A stretch of DNA of 64,000 nucleotides, from the NCBI RefSeq assembly GCF_020829665.1, contig NZ_JAIVFT010000007.1, positions 1 to 64,000 on the forward strand, written 5' to 3'. The stretch comes from Nostoc sp. CHAB 5824 (lineage in GTDB: Bacteria > Cyanobacteriota > Cyanobacteriia > Cyanobacteriales > Nostocaceae). The number at the start of each line of letters is the position of its first letter. Within the stretch, counting starts at the first letter, position 1. The notes under the pieces are model-generated. The model ran no database searches. It saw only the letters and a list, made by a program, of their open reading frames with translations, and was not told where the DNA came from. A program made the position numbers and the translations under genes. This document shows, piece after piece, positions 8,242 to 16,085 of this stretch.

Positions 8242-10149
8242 ATGCATCTGAGCGAAATCACCCATCCTAATCAGTTGCACGGTTTATCTGTTCGCCAACT
8301 GCAACAGATTGCCCGTCAAATTCGAGATAAGCATCTCCAAACAGTAGCAGTTAATGGTGGACACTTAGGGCCAGGGTTGGGTGTTGTCGAATTAACACTA
8401 GGACTTTACCAGACACTGGACTTAGATCGGGATAAAGTGATTTGGGATGTAGGGCACCAGGCTTATCCCCACAAACTGCTTACAGGACGCTACGATCATT
8501 TCCACACCCTCAGACAAAAAGACGGAGTTGCAGGTTATCTCAAACTGTGTGAAAACAAGTTTGACCACTTTGGGGCTGGACATGCTTCTACAAGTATTTC
8601 AGCAGCATTGGGCATGGCTTTAGCGCGAGACTTAAAAGGAGAAAAATTTAAAGCTGTTGCTGTTATTGGGGATGGGGCGCTGACTGGGGGTATGGCTTTA
8701 GAAGCCATTAACCATGCCGGACACTTGCCAAAAACTAACCTGTTGGTTGTTCTCAATGACAACGACATGTCTATATCTCGCAACGTGGGCGCGATTCCCC
8801 GCTATCTGAACAAAATGCGCCTCAGCCAACCAGTGCAATTTATTAAAGATAATCTTGAAGAACAGTTTAAGCAAATTCCCTTTGTGGGTGAATCTCTGTC
8901 TCCCGAACTCGGACGCATCAAAGAAGGTATGAAACGCTTGGCTGTTCCTAAGGTAGGTGCAGTTTTTGAAGAACTTGGCTTTACCTACATTGGGCCAGTG
9001 GATGGGCATAATCTTGAAGAATTGATTGCTACCTTCCAACAAGCACATCAAATACCAGGCCCAGTTTTGGTACATGTAGCAACAGTCAAAGGCAAAGGCT
9101 ATGAAATTGCTGAACTAGATCAAGTTGGCTACCACGCCCAAAGCCCCTTCAACGTAGCAACTGGCAAAGCCATTCCTTCTAGCAAACCCAAACCCCCGGC
9201 TTATGCCAAAGTCTTTTCTCACACTCTGGTGAAACTTGCCGAACAAAACCCGAAAATCGTTGGGATTACTGCGGCTATGGCAACGGGAACAGGCTTAGAT
9301 AAACTTCAAGCGAAACTGCCCAATCAATATATTGATGTCGGCATTGCTGAACAACATGCTATTACCCTAGCAGCAGGACTTGCAACTCAAGGGATGCGCC
9401 CCGTAGCTGCCATTTATTCTACCTTCCTGCAACGCGCTTATGACCAAATAATTCATGATGTCTGCATCCAAAACCTGCCAGTGTTTTTCTGCTTAGATAG
9501 GGCAGGGATTGTCGGATCTGATGGCCCCACCCACCAAGGTATGTATGACATTGCTTATCTGCGTTGCATTCCCAACATGGTAATAATGGCACCCAAAGAT
9601 GAAGCAGAATTGCAGCGCATGGTAGTAACCGGCGTTAACCATACCAGTGGCCCGATCGCTATGCGCTACCCTCGTGGCAATGGCTATGGTGTGCCCTTGA
9701 TGGAGGAAGGTTGGGAACCGTTAGAAATCGGCAAAGGCGAAATTCTCCGCACTGGCGATGACGTGTTAATTGTCGCTTATGGAACAATGGTTTATCCAGG
9801 AATGCAAGCTGCTGAAATTCTCAGCGAACACGGAATTGAAGCAACTGTAATTAATGCCCGTTTCGTTAAGCCTTTGGATACCGAGTTGATTTTGCCTTTG
9901 GCTAAGAAAATTGGCCGCGTCATTACCTTGGAGGAAGGATGTATGATGGGTGGCTTTGGTTCTGCGATCGCAGAAGCCTTAATGGATGCAGATATTCTAG
10001 TTCCTGTCAAGCGATTCGGTGTACCAGATGTATTGGTAGATCATGCTGAACCCAATGAATCTAAGACAGAACTAGGTTTAACTAGCCATCAAATAGCAGA
10101 GAGAGTTTTGCAAACTTTCTTTAAGCAGCAAGTATCTGCTGTTGTTTAG
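8242..10149 (+). CDS. dxs: 1-deoxy-D-xylulose-5-phosphate synthase
   Basis: This thiamine-diphosphate enzyme condenses pyruvate with glyceraldehyde 3-phosphate in the first step of the MEP isoprenoid pathway, which feeds carotenoids, the chlorophyll phytol tail and quinones. The protein is 635 residues, normal for Dxs. The ThDP motif [18 protein letters not shown] runs to NDNDMS, and the early His is in [13 protein letters not shown]. The transketolase-like central domain carries [15 protein letters not shown] with the catalytic Glu, and the C-terminal transketolase domain contains RFVKPLD. It is a single gene, with a long upstream leader and two hairpins downstream. Confidence 0.97.
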   Translation: MHLSEITHPNQLHGLSVRQLQQIARQIRDKHLQTVAVNGGHLGPGLGVVELTLGLYQTLDLDRDKVIWDVGHQAYPHKLLTGRYDHFHTLRQKDGVAGYLKLCENKFDHFGAGHASTSISAALGMALARDLKGEKFKAVAVIGDGALTGGMALEAINHAGHLPKTNLLVVLNDNDMSISRNVGAIPRYLNKMRLSQPVQFIKDNLEEQFKQIPFVGESLSPELGRIKEGMKRLAVPKVGAVFEELGFTYIGPVDGHNLEELIATFQQAHQIPGPVLVHVATVKGKGYEIAELDQVGYHAQSPFNVATGKAIPSSKPKPPAYAKVFSHTLVKLAEQNPKIVGITAAMATGTGLDKLQAKLPNQYIDVGIAEQHAITLAAGLATQGMRPVAAIYSTFLQRAYDQIIHDVCIQNLPVFFCLDRAGIVGSDGPTHQGMYDIAYLRCIPNMVIMAPKDEAELQRMVVTGVNHTSGPIAMRYPRGNGYGVPLMEEGWEPLEIGKGEILRTGDDVLIVAYGTMVYPGMQAAEILSEHGIEATVINARFVKPLDTELILPLAKKIGRVITLEEGCMMGGFGSAIAEALMDADILVPVKRFGVPDVLVDHAEPNESKTELGLTSHQIAERVLQTFFKQQVSAVV

Positions 10150-10179
10150 TACACTGTGGCCGAAGTTTGCGTAGCTTTA

Positions 10180-10205
10180 AGACAAGGGGCTTAAGCCCCT
10201 TGTCT
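10180..10205 (+). terminator. Perfect 26-bp palindrome after dxs
   Basis: The palindrome agacaaggggctt / aagccccttgtct is perfect over 26 bases and starts 30 bases after the dxs stop. It is also of a type dispersed in Nostoc genomes. No strong T-tract follows, so it is a probable but unproven terminator or RNA-stabilising hairpin. Confidence 0.6.
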
Positions 10206-10225
10206 GTTAATTCTTTGTAGAATGA

Positions 10226-10265
10226 ATCGCCCACACCTAAGTAAACTATATTTAGTCTGGGCGAT
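10226..10265. terminator. Hairpin between convergent dxs and lectin-like gene
   Basis: An 8-bp stem (atcgccca / tgggcgat) encloses a 24-base loop that contains complementary taagtaaa/tttagt pieces. It lies between two converging genes, so it could stop transcription from both sides. Confidence 0.45.
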
Positions 10266-10296
10266 CGCTATATCAAATTTAGGAAAACTTTCCTAC

Positions 10297-10620
10297 TTAA
10301 CTACTTTCACCAATCGCAATAAAATTAAAAGCAGACTTTTCTTTCGTAACTGCCACTTCTGGAGAACCTGCACCTGATTGTTGCTTAATTCCTAAATCCC
10401 AGATATTAACTTGAGCCTTGCTTGGGGTTATATCCTTAACAATAATTTGATTATCAGCACCCCAATCCTTCAAAGTAGCTACCACACTAGGAGGTTCAAT
10501 AAAAGGTTCTAAAAAAGTAATTACATAGGTTCCTGTATCCGGTGATTGAACTTCAAACCCTTGTCCACTTTGTTTTGTACCGTCTTCAGCAACTGTTCCG
10601 TAAATAATTTTTTGGGTCAT
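10297..10620 (-). CDS. Small lectin-like/tail-fibre-type beta protein (copy A)
   Basis: The 107-residue product has no signal peptide. Its pattern (IIYGTVAEDG, TGTYVITFLEPFIEPPSVVAT, then EKSAFNFIAIG) resembles the H-type lectin/phage-tail beta-sandwich domain, in which a GTYxVxF strand is followed by PPSVVAT. About 90 of 107 residues match copy B at 15649-15972 by hand count. The start at 10620 (MTQKII) is chosen because it matches copy B and has an aaggtg Shine-Dalgarno seven bases upstream; an upstream frame to 10695 is not conserved. It is the last gene of the minus-strand oxylipin-type cluster. Carbohydrate binding is a family inference only. Confidence 0.78.
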   Translation of the reverse strand: MTQKIIYGTVAEDGTKQSGQGFEVQSPDTGTYVITFLEPFIEPPSVVATLKDWGADNQIIVKDITPSKAQVNIWDLGIKQQSGAGSPEVAVTKEKSAFNFIAIGESS

Positions 10621-10738
10621 TTTTTTCACCTTTTTATACTCTAGTTTGCATCGACTCCCTTTGCCTGAGACATTCATCGCTAGGTTCAGCAACACCAGAA
10701 AAAGAAGCCTATTTATAATTAATCATTCTTGGGAAAAA

Positions 10739-11920
10739 TCAAACAGTTGGTTCCTGATATTTAACTCCTCGTTTTTGATGACGGTCATTTGCAACGATAG
10801 GATAAACAATGCTGCGTAACCGATTGATCGCACCGACAGGACGATGCACTGCTAGACCATTCCCAGGAGAAAAACTGAGATTTTCTTCAAAGTCATTTTC
10901 TTTAGCAGAATCAACCTTCTGATGCTTAACTGTTAGGCGACCAACTGTAATGAAGGGTGATTTCTCTTCATTCCAAACAATAGTGGTATCATCAATAGAC
11001 ATTTCTGGGCTAGTTTGAAATTGGATTTGAAAGTCCCAACAATATTCAGCATCAGGCTTTGCTAAAGCTTGAATGATATCCTCTCGGTAGTAGTTGTCCT
11101 CTGAACCTGAGGCCTTGGCACGCTTAAGTTCACTTTCTGGTCTGGACTCGAGAGGAAGTTGTTGATGAGGTGGTTGACTGGAAACCGGAGTAAATCCATA
11201 TTTAATCACAACCGGATATTCCACAGGAACTCGACCTGGTTTGTAGGGATCAAAATCAGATTTGAGTCCCAAAGAATACGCTGAAGCACTCCAATAGCGT
11301 TCGATGAGCAAACTCTTAGGAAACCGTTTGAAACTGGTTTCTAGAAGTGAGATTTCGTAGGGATGCAACTTTTTCCATAAAAGTATGAACGGTATCAGAA
11401 ACGGAGACAACTTTGCTCGATAAACCTGCAAAAAAAAGCTGTGGAAGTCTTTGATGGTTCTAACAAAAAAGAATTCGGTATTGTGGACAATAATATCTTG
11501 GGTTTTTAACTCGTGACTTTGCGGTAGTCGTTCTCCTTCTACCCCGATCACCTTTACGGACATGGAGCGCGTATCCCCTTCATAATCATTCTTTACTGAA
11601 AACGCACCATTTGCAAATCGTAGCCAAACCGGATATTGTTTAGGTTTGGCAAATAAACCTTGTTTTAGGGAAATGGCTTGAAATTGAGCTTCAGTTAATG
11701 AGGTGCGTTTGCTCAATTCCTGTTTAATTGCTGCTTCATCAAAGTCAAAGATTTCTAGAGTTCCTTGTACAGCAGCGTTGGTTTTAGAGTGGGTATCTCT
11801 CTTTGCAGTTTTTTTCTTCTTACCTCCGTAAAGATTTTCCATGTTCTTTTTGACTAGCTCACTCATGAGAGCGCAATATTTAGCTTCGTCTTTTTCTGGG
11901 TATTCGGTAAATAGTTTCAT
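10739..11920 (-). CDS. Catalase-related haemoprotein, probable fatty-acid hydroperoxide lyase
   Basis: This 393-residue protein has the catalase-family layout. The distal His is at about 44 (RDTHSKTNAAVQG), the Phe-rich core is WLRFANGAFS, and the proximal RxxxY is near the C-terminus (Arg369-Tyr373, LRSIVYP). It is shorter than true catalases (about 480 residues or more) and belongs with the catalase-related allene oxide synthase/hydroperoxide lyase group. In Nostoc punctiforme such a protein, encoded next to a cyclooxygenase-like dioxygenase, cleaves linoleate 10S-hydroperoxide to 10-oxo-8-decenoic acid and C8 alcohols, including 1-octen-3-ol. The same gene order here makes that the best functional guess. 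It follows the dioxygenase by about 200 bases. Confidence 0.85.
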   Translation of the reverse strand: MKLFTEYPEKDEAKYCALMSELVKKNMENLYGGKKKKTAKRDTHSKTNAAVQGTLEIFDFDEAAIKQELSKRTSLTEAQFQAISLKQGLFAKPKQYPVWLRFANGAFSVKNDYEGDTRSMSVKVIGVEGERLPQSHELKTQDIIVHNTEFFFVRTIKDFHSFFLQVYRAKLSPFLIPFILLWKKLHPYEISLLETSFKRFPKSLLIERYWSASAYSLGLKSDFDPYKPGRVPVEYPVVIKYGFTPVSSQPPHQQLPLESRPESELKRAKASGSEDNYYREDIIQALAKPDAEYCWDFQIQFQTSPEMSIDDTTIVWNEEKSPFITVGRLTVKHQKVDSAKENDFEENLSFSPGNGLAVHRPVGAINRLRSIVYPIVANDRHQKRGVKYQEPTV

Positions 11921-12038
11921 TTTTTTTTGAAAGTAGGATTAATTAATAAATTGAGTTTATTCCAAGCTATGTTCGCTCGCTTGTTTGCAGTTATTGCCTA
12001 GTCAGCTTCGAGTGACAGAGTGAGAAAAGTATTATTAA

Positions 12039-12107
12039 GAGCGATCGCTTCGCCATACAAGACGCTACGCATAGCTTGCTTAATAGTAGGGCTAGAGCGA
12101 TCGCACT
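12039..12107. repeat. HIP1-flanked palindromic repeat between dioxygenase and lyase genes
   Basis: Two gagcgatcgc sites flank a block (cttcgccatacaagacgcta, then cgcatagcttgc) of the dispersed gcgtagcg-type family. It separates the two haem enzyme genes and could affect the transcript between them. Confidence 0.55.
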
Positions 12108-12119
12108 AAAAGCCGATAT

Positions 12120-13751
12120 TTATTGAAGGTCAAAACTGACTTTGTATTTTCTGTCTGAGAAAGGAACGTTGCGATTAACTAAATCGGAGACAGTGTTGGT
12201 ATTTTGAATAATTTCCCAACCCACAGGAGAAAAGGTTTCTTTATTGAAGATATTCGGTGATAGTAAAGGATTAGTTAGCGCCTGAGAAAAGGCATCAATC
12301 CCAATTAAGCGTGCTACTAGGGGAGGGATAGTTGAATTTTGTCGTCCATCCTCGGCGTAAAGCCCCACAAAAAATTCAATATTATCAACATGACCATATA
12401 ATTCTTTGAGTTTCTCTCGAGCAAATTCATCGCCGGTAACTTGCTCAAACGTCGTAACTCTGGGGAAACCACACATTTCTCGATAATCGTTATAGCTTGC
12501 TAATTGCAACCGTCGTCCCAGCCGTATTGAAGGTAATTCAGTTAACTCAACCAATATATCAGGGGTGTTAAATAAACCAATTTTTGTACCTGGTTGGGAA
12601 CAAGTTTCCTCCATCAATGCACCTAAACCTTGATCGATAAACATCTTATTGTTCCAGAGAGATGCAGCAATATGGGTTGGTTTACCGTTATATTTAAAGG
12701 TTTCTGGAATTGCACTATGCCAGCGATAAACGAAGTCAAACTCAATTGCCATCCAATTGGGACGATGCCAACTTTCCTTAGTAAAAGCTTCAGGATCGGC
12801 AAACAACTTAAAGTGATAGGGAGTTATGTGGTTAATGTACTCCTCCATAATGATTTTGAGAATAATCGCCATGAGAATATTTCTGGCGGTTTGGAAGAGG
12901 CGCTCATCATCCCAATTTGGGTAATTGCTTGCTAATACATCACAAAGTCGATTATGTTCTCTGATACATAGAGTATTGAGCATTACATAGCCAATTTGCA
13001 CATTTGCTCGTTCTACTCCCATCGCAAACATATATTGTTTTTTATCTACAGACTGTCTTTTTTCATCATTAAGAGGTTCATAAAGACCGTCAAATTCAGG
13101 TTGAACTTTACCCTCTGCTGCATCAGCATAATAAAACAAGGGATATTCTTCTTCTACGCCATCTTGGCGTTTGAGTTTCTGAGTTTTAAATTTACCTCCT
13201 TCAAAGGTTCTCAAAAGATGTGTTTGTTTTCTGGTTAAACCATAAACATTACACAAATCAATCTCGTGATTGGAAGTATTTTTTAATTTATTATAGTGAT
13301 CGATGCGGAGAAAACTATCAGTAAACCACTGCACCCAATAGGGAAACAGCATAGTTGATTTGGTAGAATAAATGGTTTTACCATCTCTTTTACGGAATAA
13401 AATAGCTAGGTCTTCAAGTTTTGGTAAATTGCCCTCAGCGTTTAACTTTGGATCGGGTGGTAGATGTCGTCCTGTATAAGTGCGATCGTTAAGTGATTCC
13501 CAGGAAGTATAAGTATCAGTTTTCTTAGGAATTTTAGTATCAGGAATATGCTCATCTAAAGTCATCAGACTGTAGGGATTAGGACGAGTAGGAATTTTGG
13601 AGATGAGACTGTTAAGGAGAGCTTTATTAACCTTGCGTGCTAAAAACTTGTTACTTTGGATTAATTGCCAAATTCCTTTAAAGTTCGTTAAAACTAATGT
13701 TTGAAGTTTGTTATCTAATCCATCTTTGGATGTGTCTCTTTTTGTAGCCAT
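12120..13751 (-). CDS. Cyclooxygenase-like haem fatty-acid dioxygenase (probable linoleate 10S-dioxygenase)
   Basis: This animal-haem-peroxidase-family enzyme is about 543 residues. QWFTDSFLR and NHEIDLCNVYG match the region around the distal His, and NTLCIREHNRL is the family core helix. EFDFVYRWHSAIP carries the catalytic Tyr (about 342) and the proximal His (about 345) in the Y-x-x-H spacing of cyclooxygenases. The start at 13751 (MATKRDTSK) is favoured because it has an upstream caggt; the frame opens 21 codons earlier. The Nostoc punctiforme homologue, annotated as cyclooxygenase, is a 10S-dioxygenase acting on oleate and linoleate and paired with the catalase-related lyase. It follows the DUF2235 hydrolase by about 80 bases, which suggests one transcript. 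Confidence 0.88.
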   Translation of the reverse strand: MATKRDTSKDGLDNKLQTLVLTNFKGIWQLIQSNKFLARKVNKALLNSLISKIPTRPNPYSLMTLDEHIPDTKIPKKTDTYTSWESLNDRTYTGRHLPPDPKLNAEGNLPKLEDLAILFRKRDGKTIYSTKSTMLFPYWVQWFTDSFLRIDHYNKLKNTSNHEIDLCNVYGLTRKQTHLLRTFEGGKFKTQKLKRQDGVEEEYPLFYYADAAEGKVQPEFDGLYEPLNDEKRQSVDKKQYMFAMGVERANVQIGYVMLNTLCIREHNRLCDVLASNYPNWDDERLFQTARNILMAIILKIIMEEYINHITPYHFKLFADPEAFTKESWHRPNWMAIEFDFVYRWHSAIPETFKYNGKPTHIAASLWNNKMFIDQGLGALMEETCSQPGTKIGLFNTPDILVELTELPSIRLGRRLQLASYNDYREMCGFPRVTTFEQVTGDEFAREKLKELYGHVDNIEFFVGLYAEDGRQNSTIPPLVARLIGIDAFSQALTNPLLSPNIFNKETFSPVGWEIIQNTNTVSDLVNRNVPFSDRKYKVSFDLQ

Positions 13752-13833
13752 AATTGTTTTTACCTGCTTTTTTCCAATTCTGTATTCAATGCACTCTAAA
13801 TTTCTCTGCTTCAATTACCCAAATTCATTAAAC

Positions 13834-14841
13834 TTATTTCAGTTTGGAAATAATTTTTTGTAAATTCTTGGGTCGATAGTCCTTTCGACTTTTCAAACGG
13901 TAGATCGTGCTTTCATGAATATCTTCAATCACATCGCTGACCTCACGAAACTTGATTCCTGCCAATTTAAAAAATCCAGCATCGTTTTTAAAGTCACATT
14001 CATAATTGGGGTTAATACCTGTAGGAATCACACTTGTATCTAAGTCAAGCCCCAATTTCATGTCACCGATGGAATCAATCATCCACTGTAAGGCAGCATC
14101 TGATAACCCACTATGTTCTTCGGTTCCACCACCAACGCAGCCGTGACCACCTGGAAACCACTTTTGAATTACCCGCTGGTTTTCAGCTTCAGGATGCTTT
14201 TTCATGGGAGTGACATCAAAGATTTCGCGGATTTCGTCGATCGCGATCGCGTGCAATGCATTCTGAACACATTTGTTTAAAGTAGTGTCATGAAATCTAT
14301 ACCGCTTATTTAGTTGCTCGTGCAACTTGCTGAAGCCGGGTATCCCAGGAATACCAAGGGCACCAACGGTATCAAAGCAACCAAGCAAGGCGATCGGGAC
14401 GCGATCGCCGAAACTTTGACGGTATTCCACAGCTATCCTATCCTTGGGTTTAATACCCCGGTCACGGTAAAGCTCGTAAGCTTGATGTGCTTTGGTGACA
14501 TGGGGGCGGTCTAGAAGACCGGAGCAATAGATCATCCCCGCTAGACTCCTAACTGTGTAAGCACCACGACTGAAACCGAACAGATAGATTTCGTCACCAG
14601 GAACATAGTTAAGGCTAAGAAATCGGTAGCCATCTTCTATATTTCTATCGATTCCTAGTCCGGTAGCTCCCCCTAAAACCTTTTGACCCTCGGTTCCAAT
14701 GCCCTCGTCATAAAATATGATCTGTGCAACCCCGTCACTGGCGATCGGTTTCACGGATTGAGCTAACTTAACCACATTGCTTGGATAAGGACTCGTTAAC
14801 TGTTGCCAGGTTCCATCACAGCAAACAACAAGACGTTTCAT
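13834..14841 (-). CDS. DUF2235 / Tle1-like alpha/beta hydrolase (putative lipase)
   Basis: The 335-residue protein opens with KRLVVCCDGTWQ, the N-terminal signature of the DUF2235 family, which includes type VI secretion Tle1 phospholipases. The nucleophile elbow GFSRGA places Ser at about 91. YDEGIGT and the CFDTVGALGIPG segment also fit the family. No signal peptide is seen. It lies directly upstream of the fatty-acid dioxygenase, so an attractive role is release of free fatty acids from membrane lipids for oxygenation; this is inference. It could instead act on another ester. No secretion genes or immunity partner are in the window. Confidence 0.85.
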   Translation of the reverse strand: MKRLVVCCDGTWQQLTSPYPSNVVKLAQSVKPIASDGVAQIIFYDEGIGTEGQKVLGGATGLGIDRNIEDGYRFLSLNYVPGDEIYLFGFSRGAYTVRSLAGMIYCSGLLDRPHVTKAHQAYELYRDRGIKPKDRIAVEYRQSFGDRVPIALLGCFDTVGALGIPGIPGFSKLHEQLNKRYRFHDTTLNKCVQNALHAIAIDEIREIFDVTPMKKHPEAENQRVIQKWFPGGHGCVGGGTEEHSGLSDAALQWMIDSIGDMKLGLDLDTSVIPTGINPNYECDFKNDAGFFKLAGIKFREVSDVIEDIHESTIYRLKSRKDYRPKNLQKIISKLK

Positions 14842-15322
14842 AGTTCTATTTCAAAGCCTTTGAGTAATTAGTTCAAGTTTTTATCCAAATGTGGGTTAGG
14901 CATACAGCCAGGGCAAACGCATTTACTATATCAACATACAGAGGTTTGCAAGTAAGTGAAATACAAAATGTAGTACTCAAAATCAGATATAAAGAGTTTC
15001 TACCTCGTGCCTCCTGCCTCAAAACCCGTAGCTTTGTACTTTATGCAAAAGGAAACTGCTGTATGTCTAGTTTGATAAATGCTTTAGCAAAAATTGCTTT
15101 AAATTAACATTAATATACTCTCACTTTCCTAATGGCAATGCAAGGACAGTTAAGACAGTTAAGCAAGGAATTAAATTTTATTTAAGTAGAAGAATATTTT
15201 ATGAAGGCGATCGCAGCGCCAACTGAAGAGAAATTATGGTGATCGCACTTTATTTCAAATTCAGACTTCACTAATAATCCCTTTAAAGAAATAATTCCCG
15301 AATCAAAACGCTTCCGAAATTT
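14842..15322. other. Intergenic region inside the oxylipin-type cluster
   Basis: There are about 480 AT-rich bases between the hydrolase and the PEP-CTERM remnant. It is the likely promoter region for the hydrolase-dioxygenase-lyase-lectin unit. Two HIP1-type sites lie near 15210-15245. Short open frames on the plus strand here do not look like proteins. Confidence 0.5.
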
Positions 15323-15628
15323 CTAGGCAGTTTGCCTATATGAACGCTTTCGCAACAAAACAGCACTCGCCGCACCAGCAGCCAACAACCCTAGCTCTGA
15401 ATTAGCTTCTGGCACAGAGTGGGGTTTAGCCTGATTCGAGAATAGCTCTTGGCTCGTAAATGGCAAGTTAGCAAAACTGGGATTTAAGCAAACATTTTTG
15501 ATTTCAATTTGAGTTTGAGAATTGATCAAAAAAAGTTTGCTCGTCCAATAGCGTTCTGATGTTATTGGTTTGTTAGACAACTTCTTATTAAGGAAAAAAA
15601 GATTGTAGTAGAGCGATCGCTGCATCAA
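15323..15628 (-). pseudogene. Remnant ending in a PEP-CTERM-like sorting signal
   Basis: The last 28 codons of this frame encode SVPEANSELGLLAAGAASAV followed by LLRKRSYR. This is a variant PEP motif, a hydrophobic helix and a basic cluster: the layout of a PEP-CTERM exosortase sorting tag. The preceding 70 residues are not recognisable, contain no signal peptide and look like translated non-coding DNA. The simplest reading is the decayed 3' end of an exported protein gene. An in-frame tag on a short gene cannot be excluded. Confidence 0.45.
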
Positions 15629-15648
15629 TTTTAGGGAAATGTTCTCAC

Positions 15649-15972
15649 TTAACTTCCTTCACCAATAACAATAAAATTAAAAGCTGATTTTTCTTTCGTC
15701 ACTGCGAGTTCTGAAGAAACCGTGTTAGATTGTTGTTTAATTCCTAAATCCCAGATAGCAACTTCCGCCTTGTTTGGAGTTATATCTTTAACAATAACTT
15801 GATTATCAGCGCCCCAATCTTTCAAAGTAGCTACTACGCTTGGAGGTTCAACAAAAGGTTGTAAAAAAGTAATTACATAGGTTCCTGTATCTGGTGATTT
15901 AACTTCAAACCCTTGTCCAGTTTGTTTTGTTCCGTCTTCACCAACTGTTCCGTAAATAATTTGTTGTGTCAT
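15649..15972 (-). CDS. Small lectin-like/tail-fibre-type beta protein (copy B)
   Basis: This 107-residue paralogue of the protein at 10297-10620 differs at about 17 positions, most of them conservative. The region DWGADNQ followed by IVKDITP is nearly identical in both. The leaders also match (aaaggtgaaaaaa before the ATG), so the duplication included the ribosome-binding site. It lacks a signal peptide and cysteines. It lies 113 bases downstream of the giant VWA protein and may be cotranscribed with it. Together the two copies bracket the lipid-oxidation genes. The likely fold is a beta-sandwich of the H-type lectin/tail-fibre kind; ligand unknown. Confidence 0.78.
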   Translation of the reverse strand: MTQQIIYGTVGEDGTKQTGQGFEVKSPDTGTYVITFLQPFVEPPSVVATLKDWGADNQVIVKDITPNKAEVAIWDLGIKQQSNTVSSELAVTKEKSAFNFIVIGEGS

Positions 15973-16085
15973 TTTTTTTCACCTTTAGTTGTTTTATTGG
16001 AGTAGAGTGCGTTATTGCATTGCTTTAACGCAACCTCTACACCATCAAATTTCAGACAACTTAGCTTTCAGCGGCTCAAGTTTAA

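Noticed and set aside
10739..11920. Annotation of the haemoprotein as a true hydrogen-peroxide catalase.
   Set aside because: It is too short and is paired with a fatty-acid dioxygenase as in the known hydroperoxide lyase system, although weak catalase activity cannot be excluded.
14889..15107. A 72-codon plus-strand frame in the oxylipin-cluster intergenic region.
   Set aside because: No start signal, unlikely composition, and antisense to the direction of all neighbouring genes.
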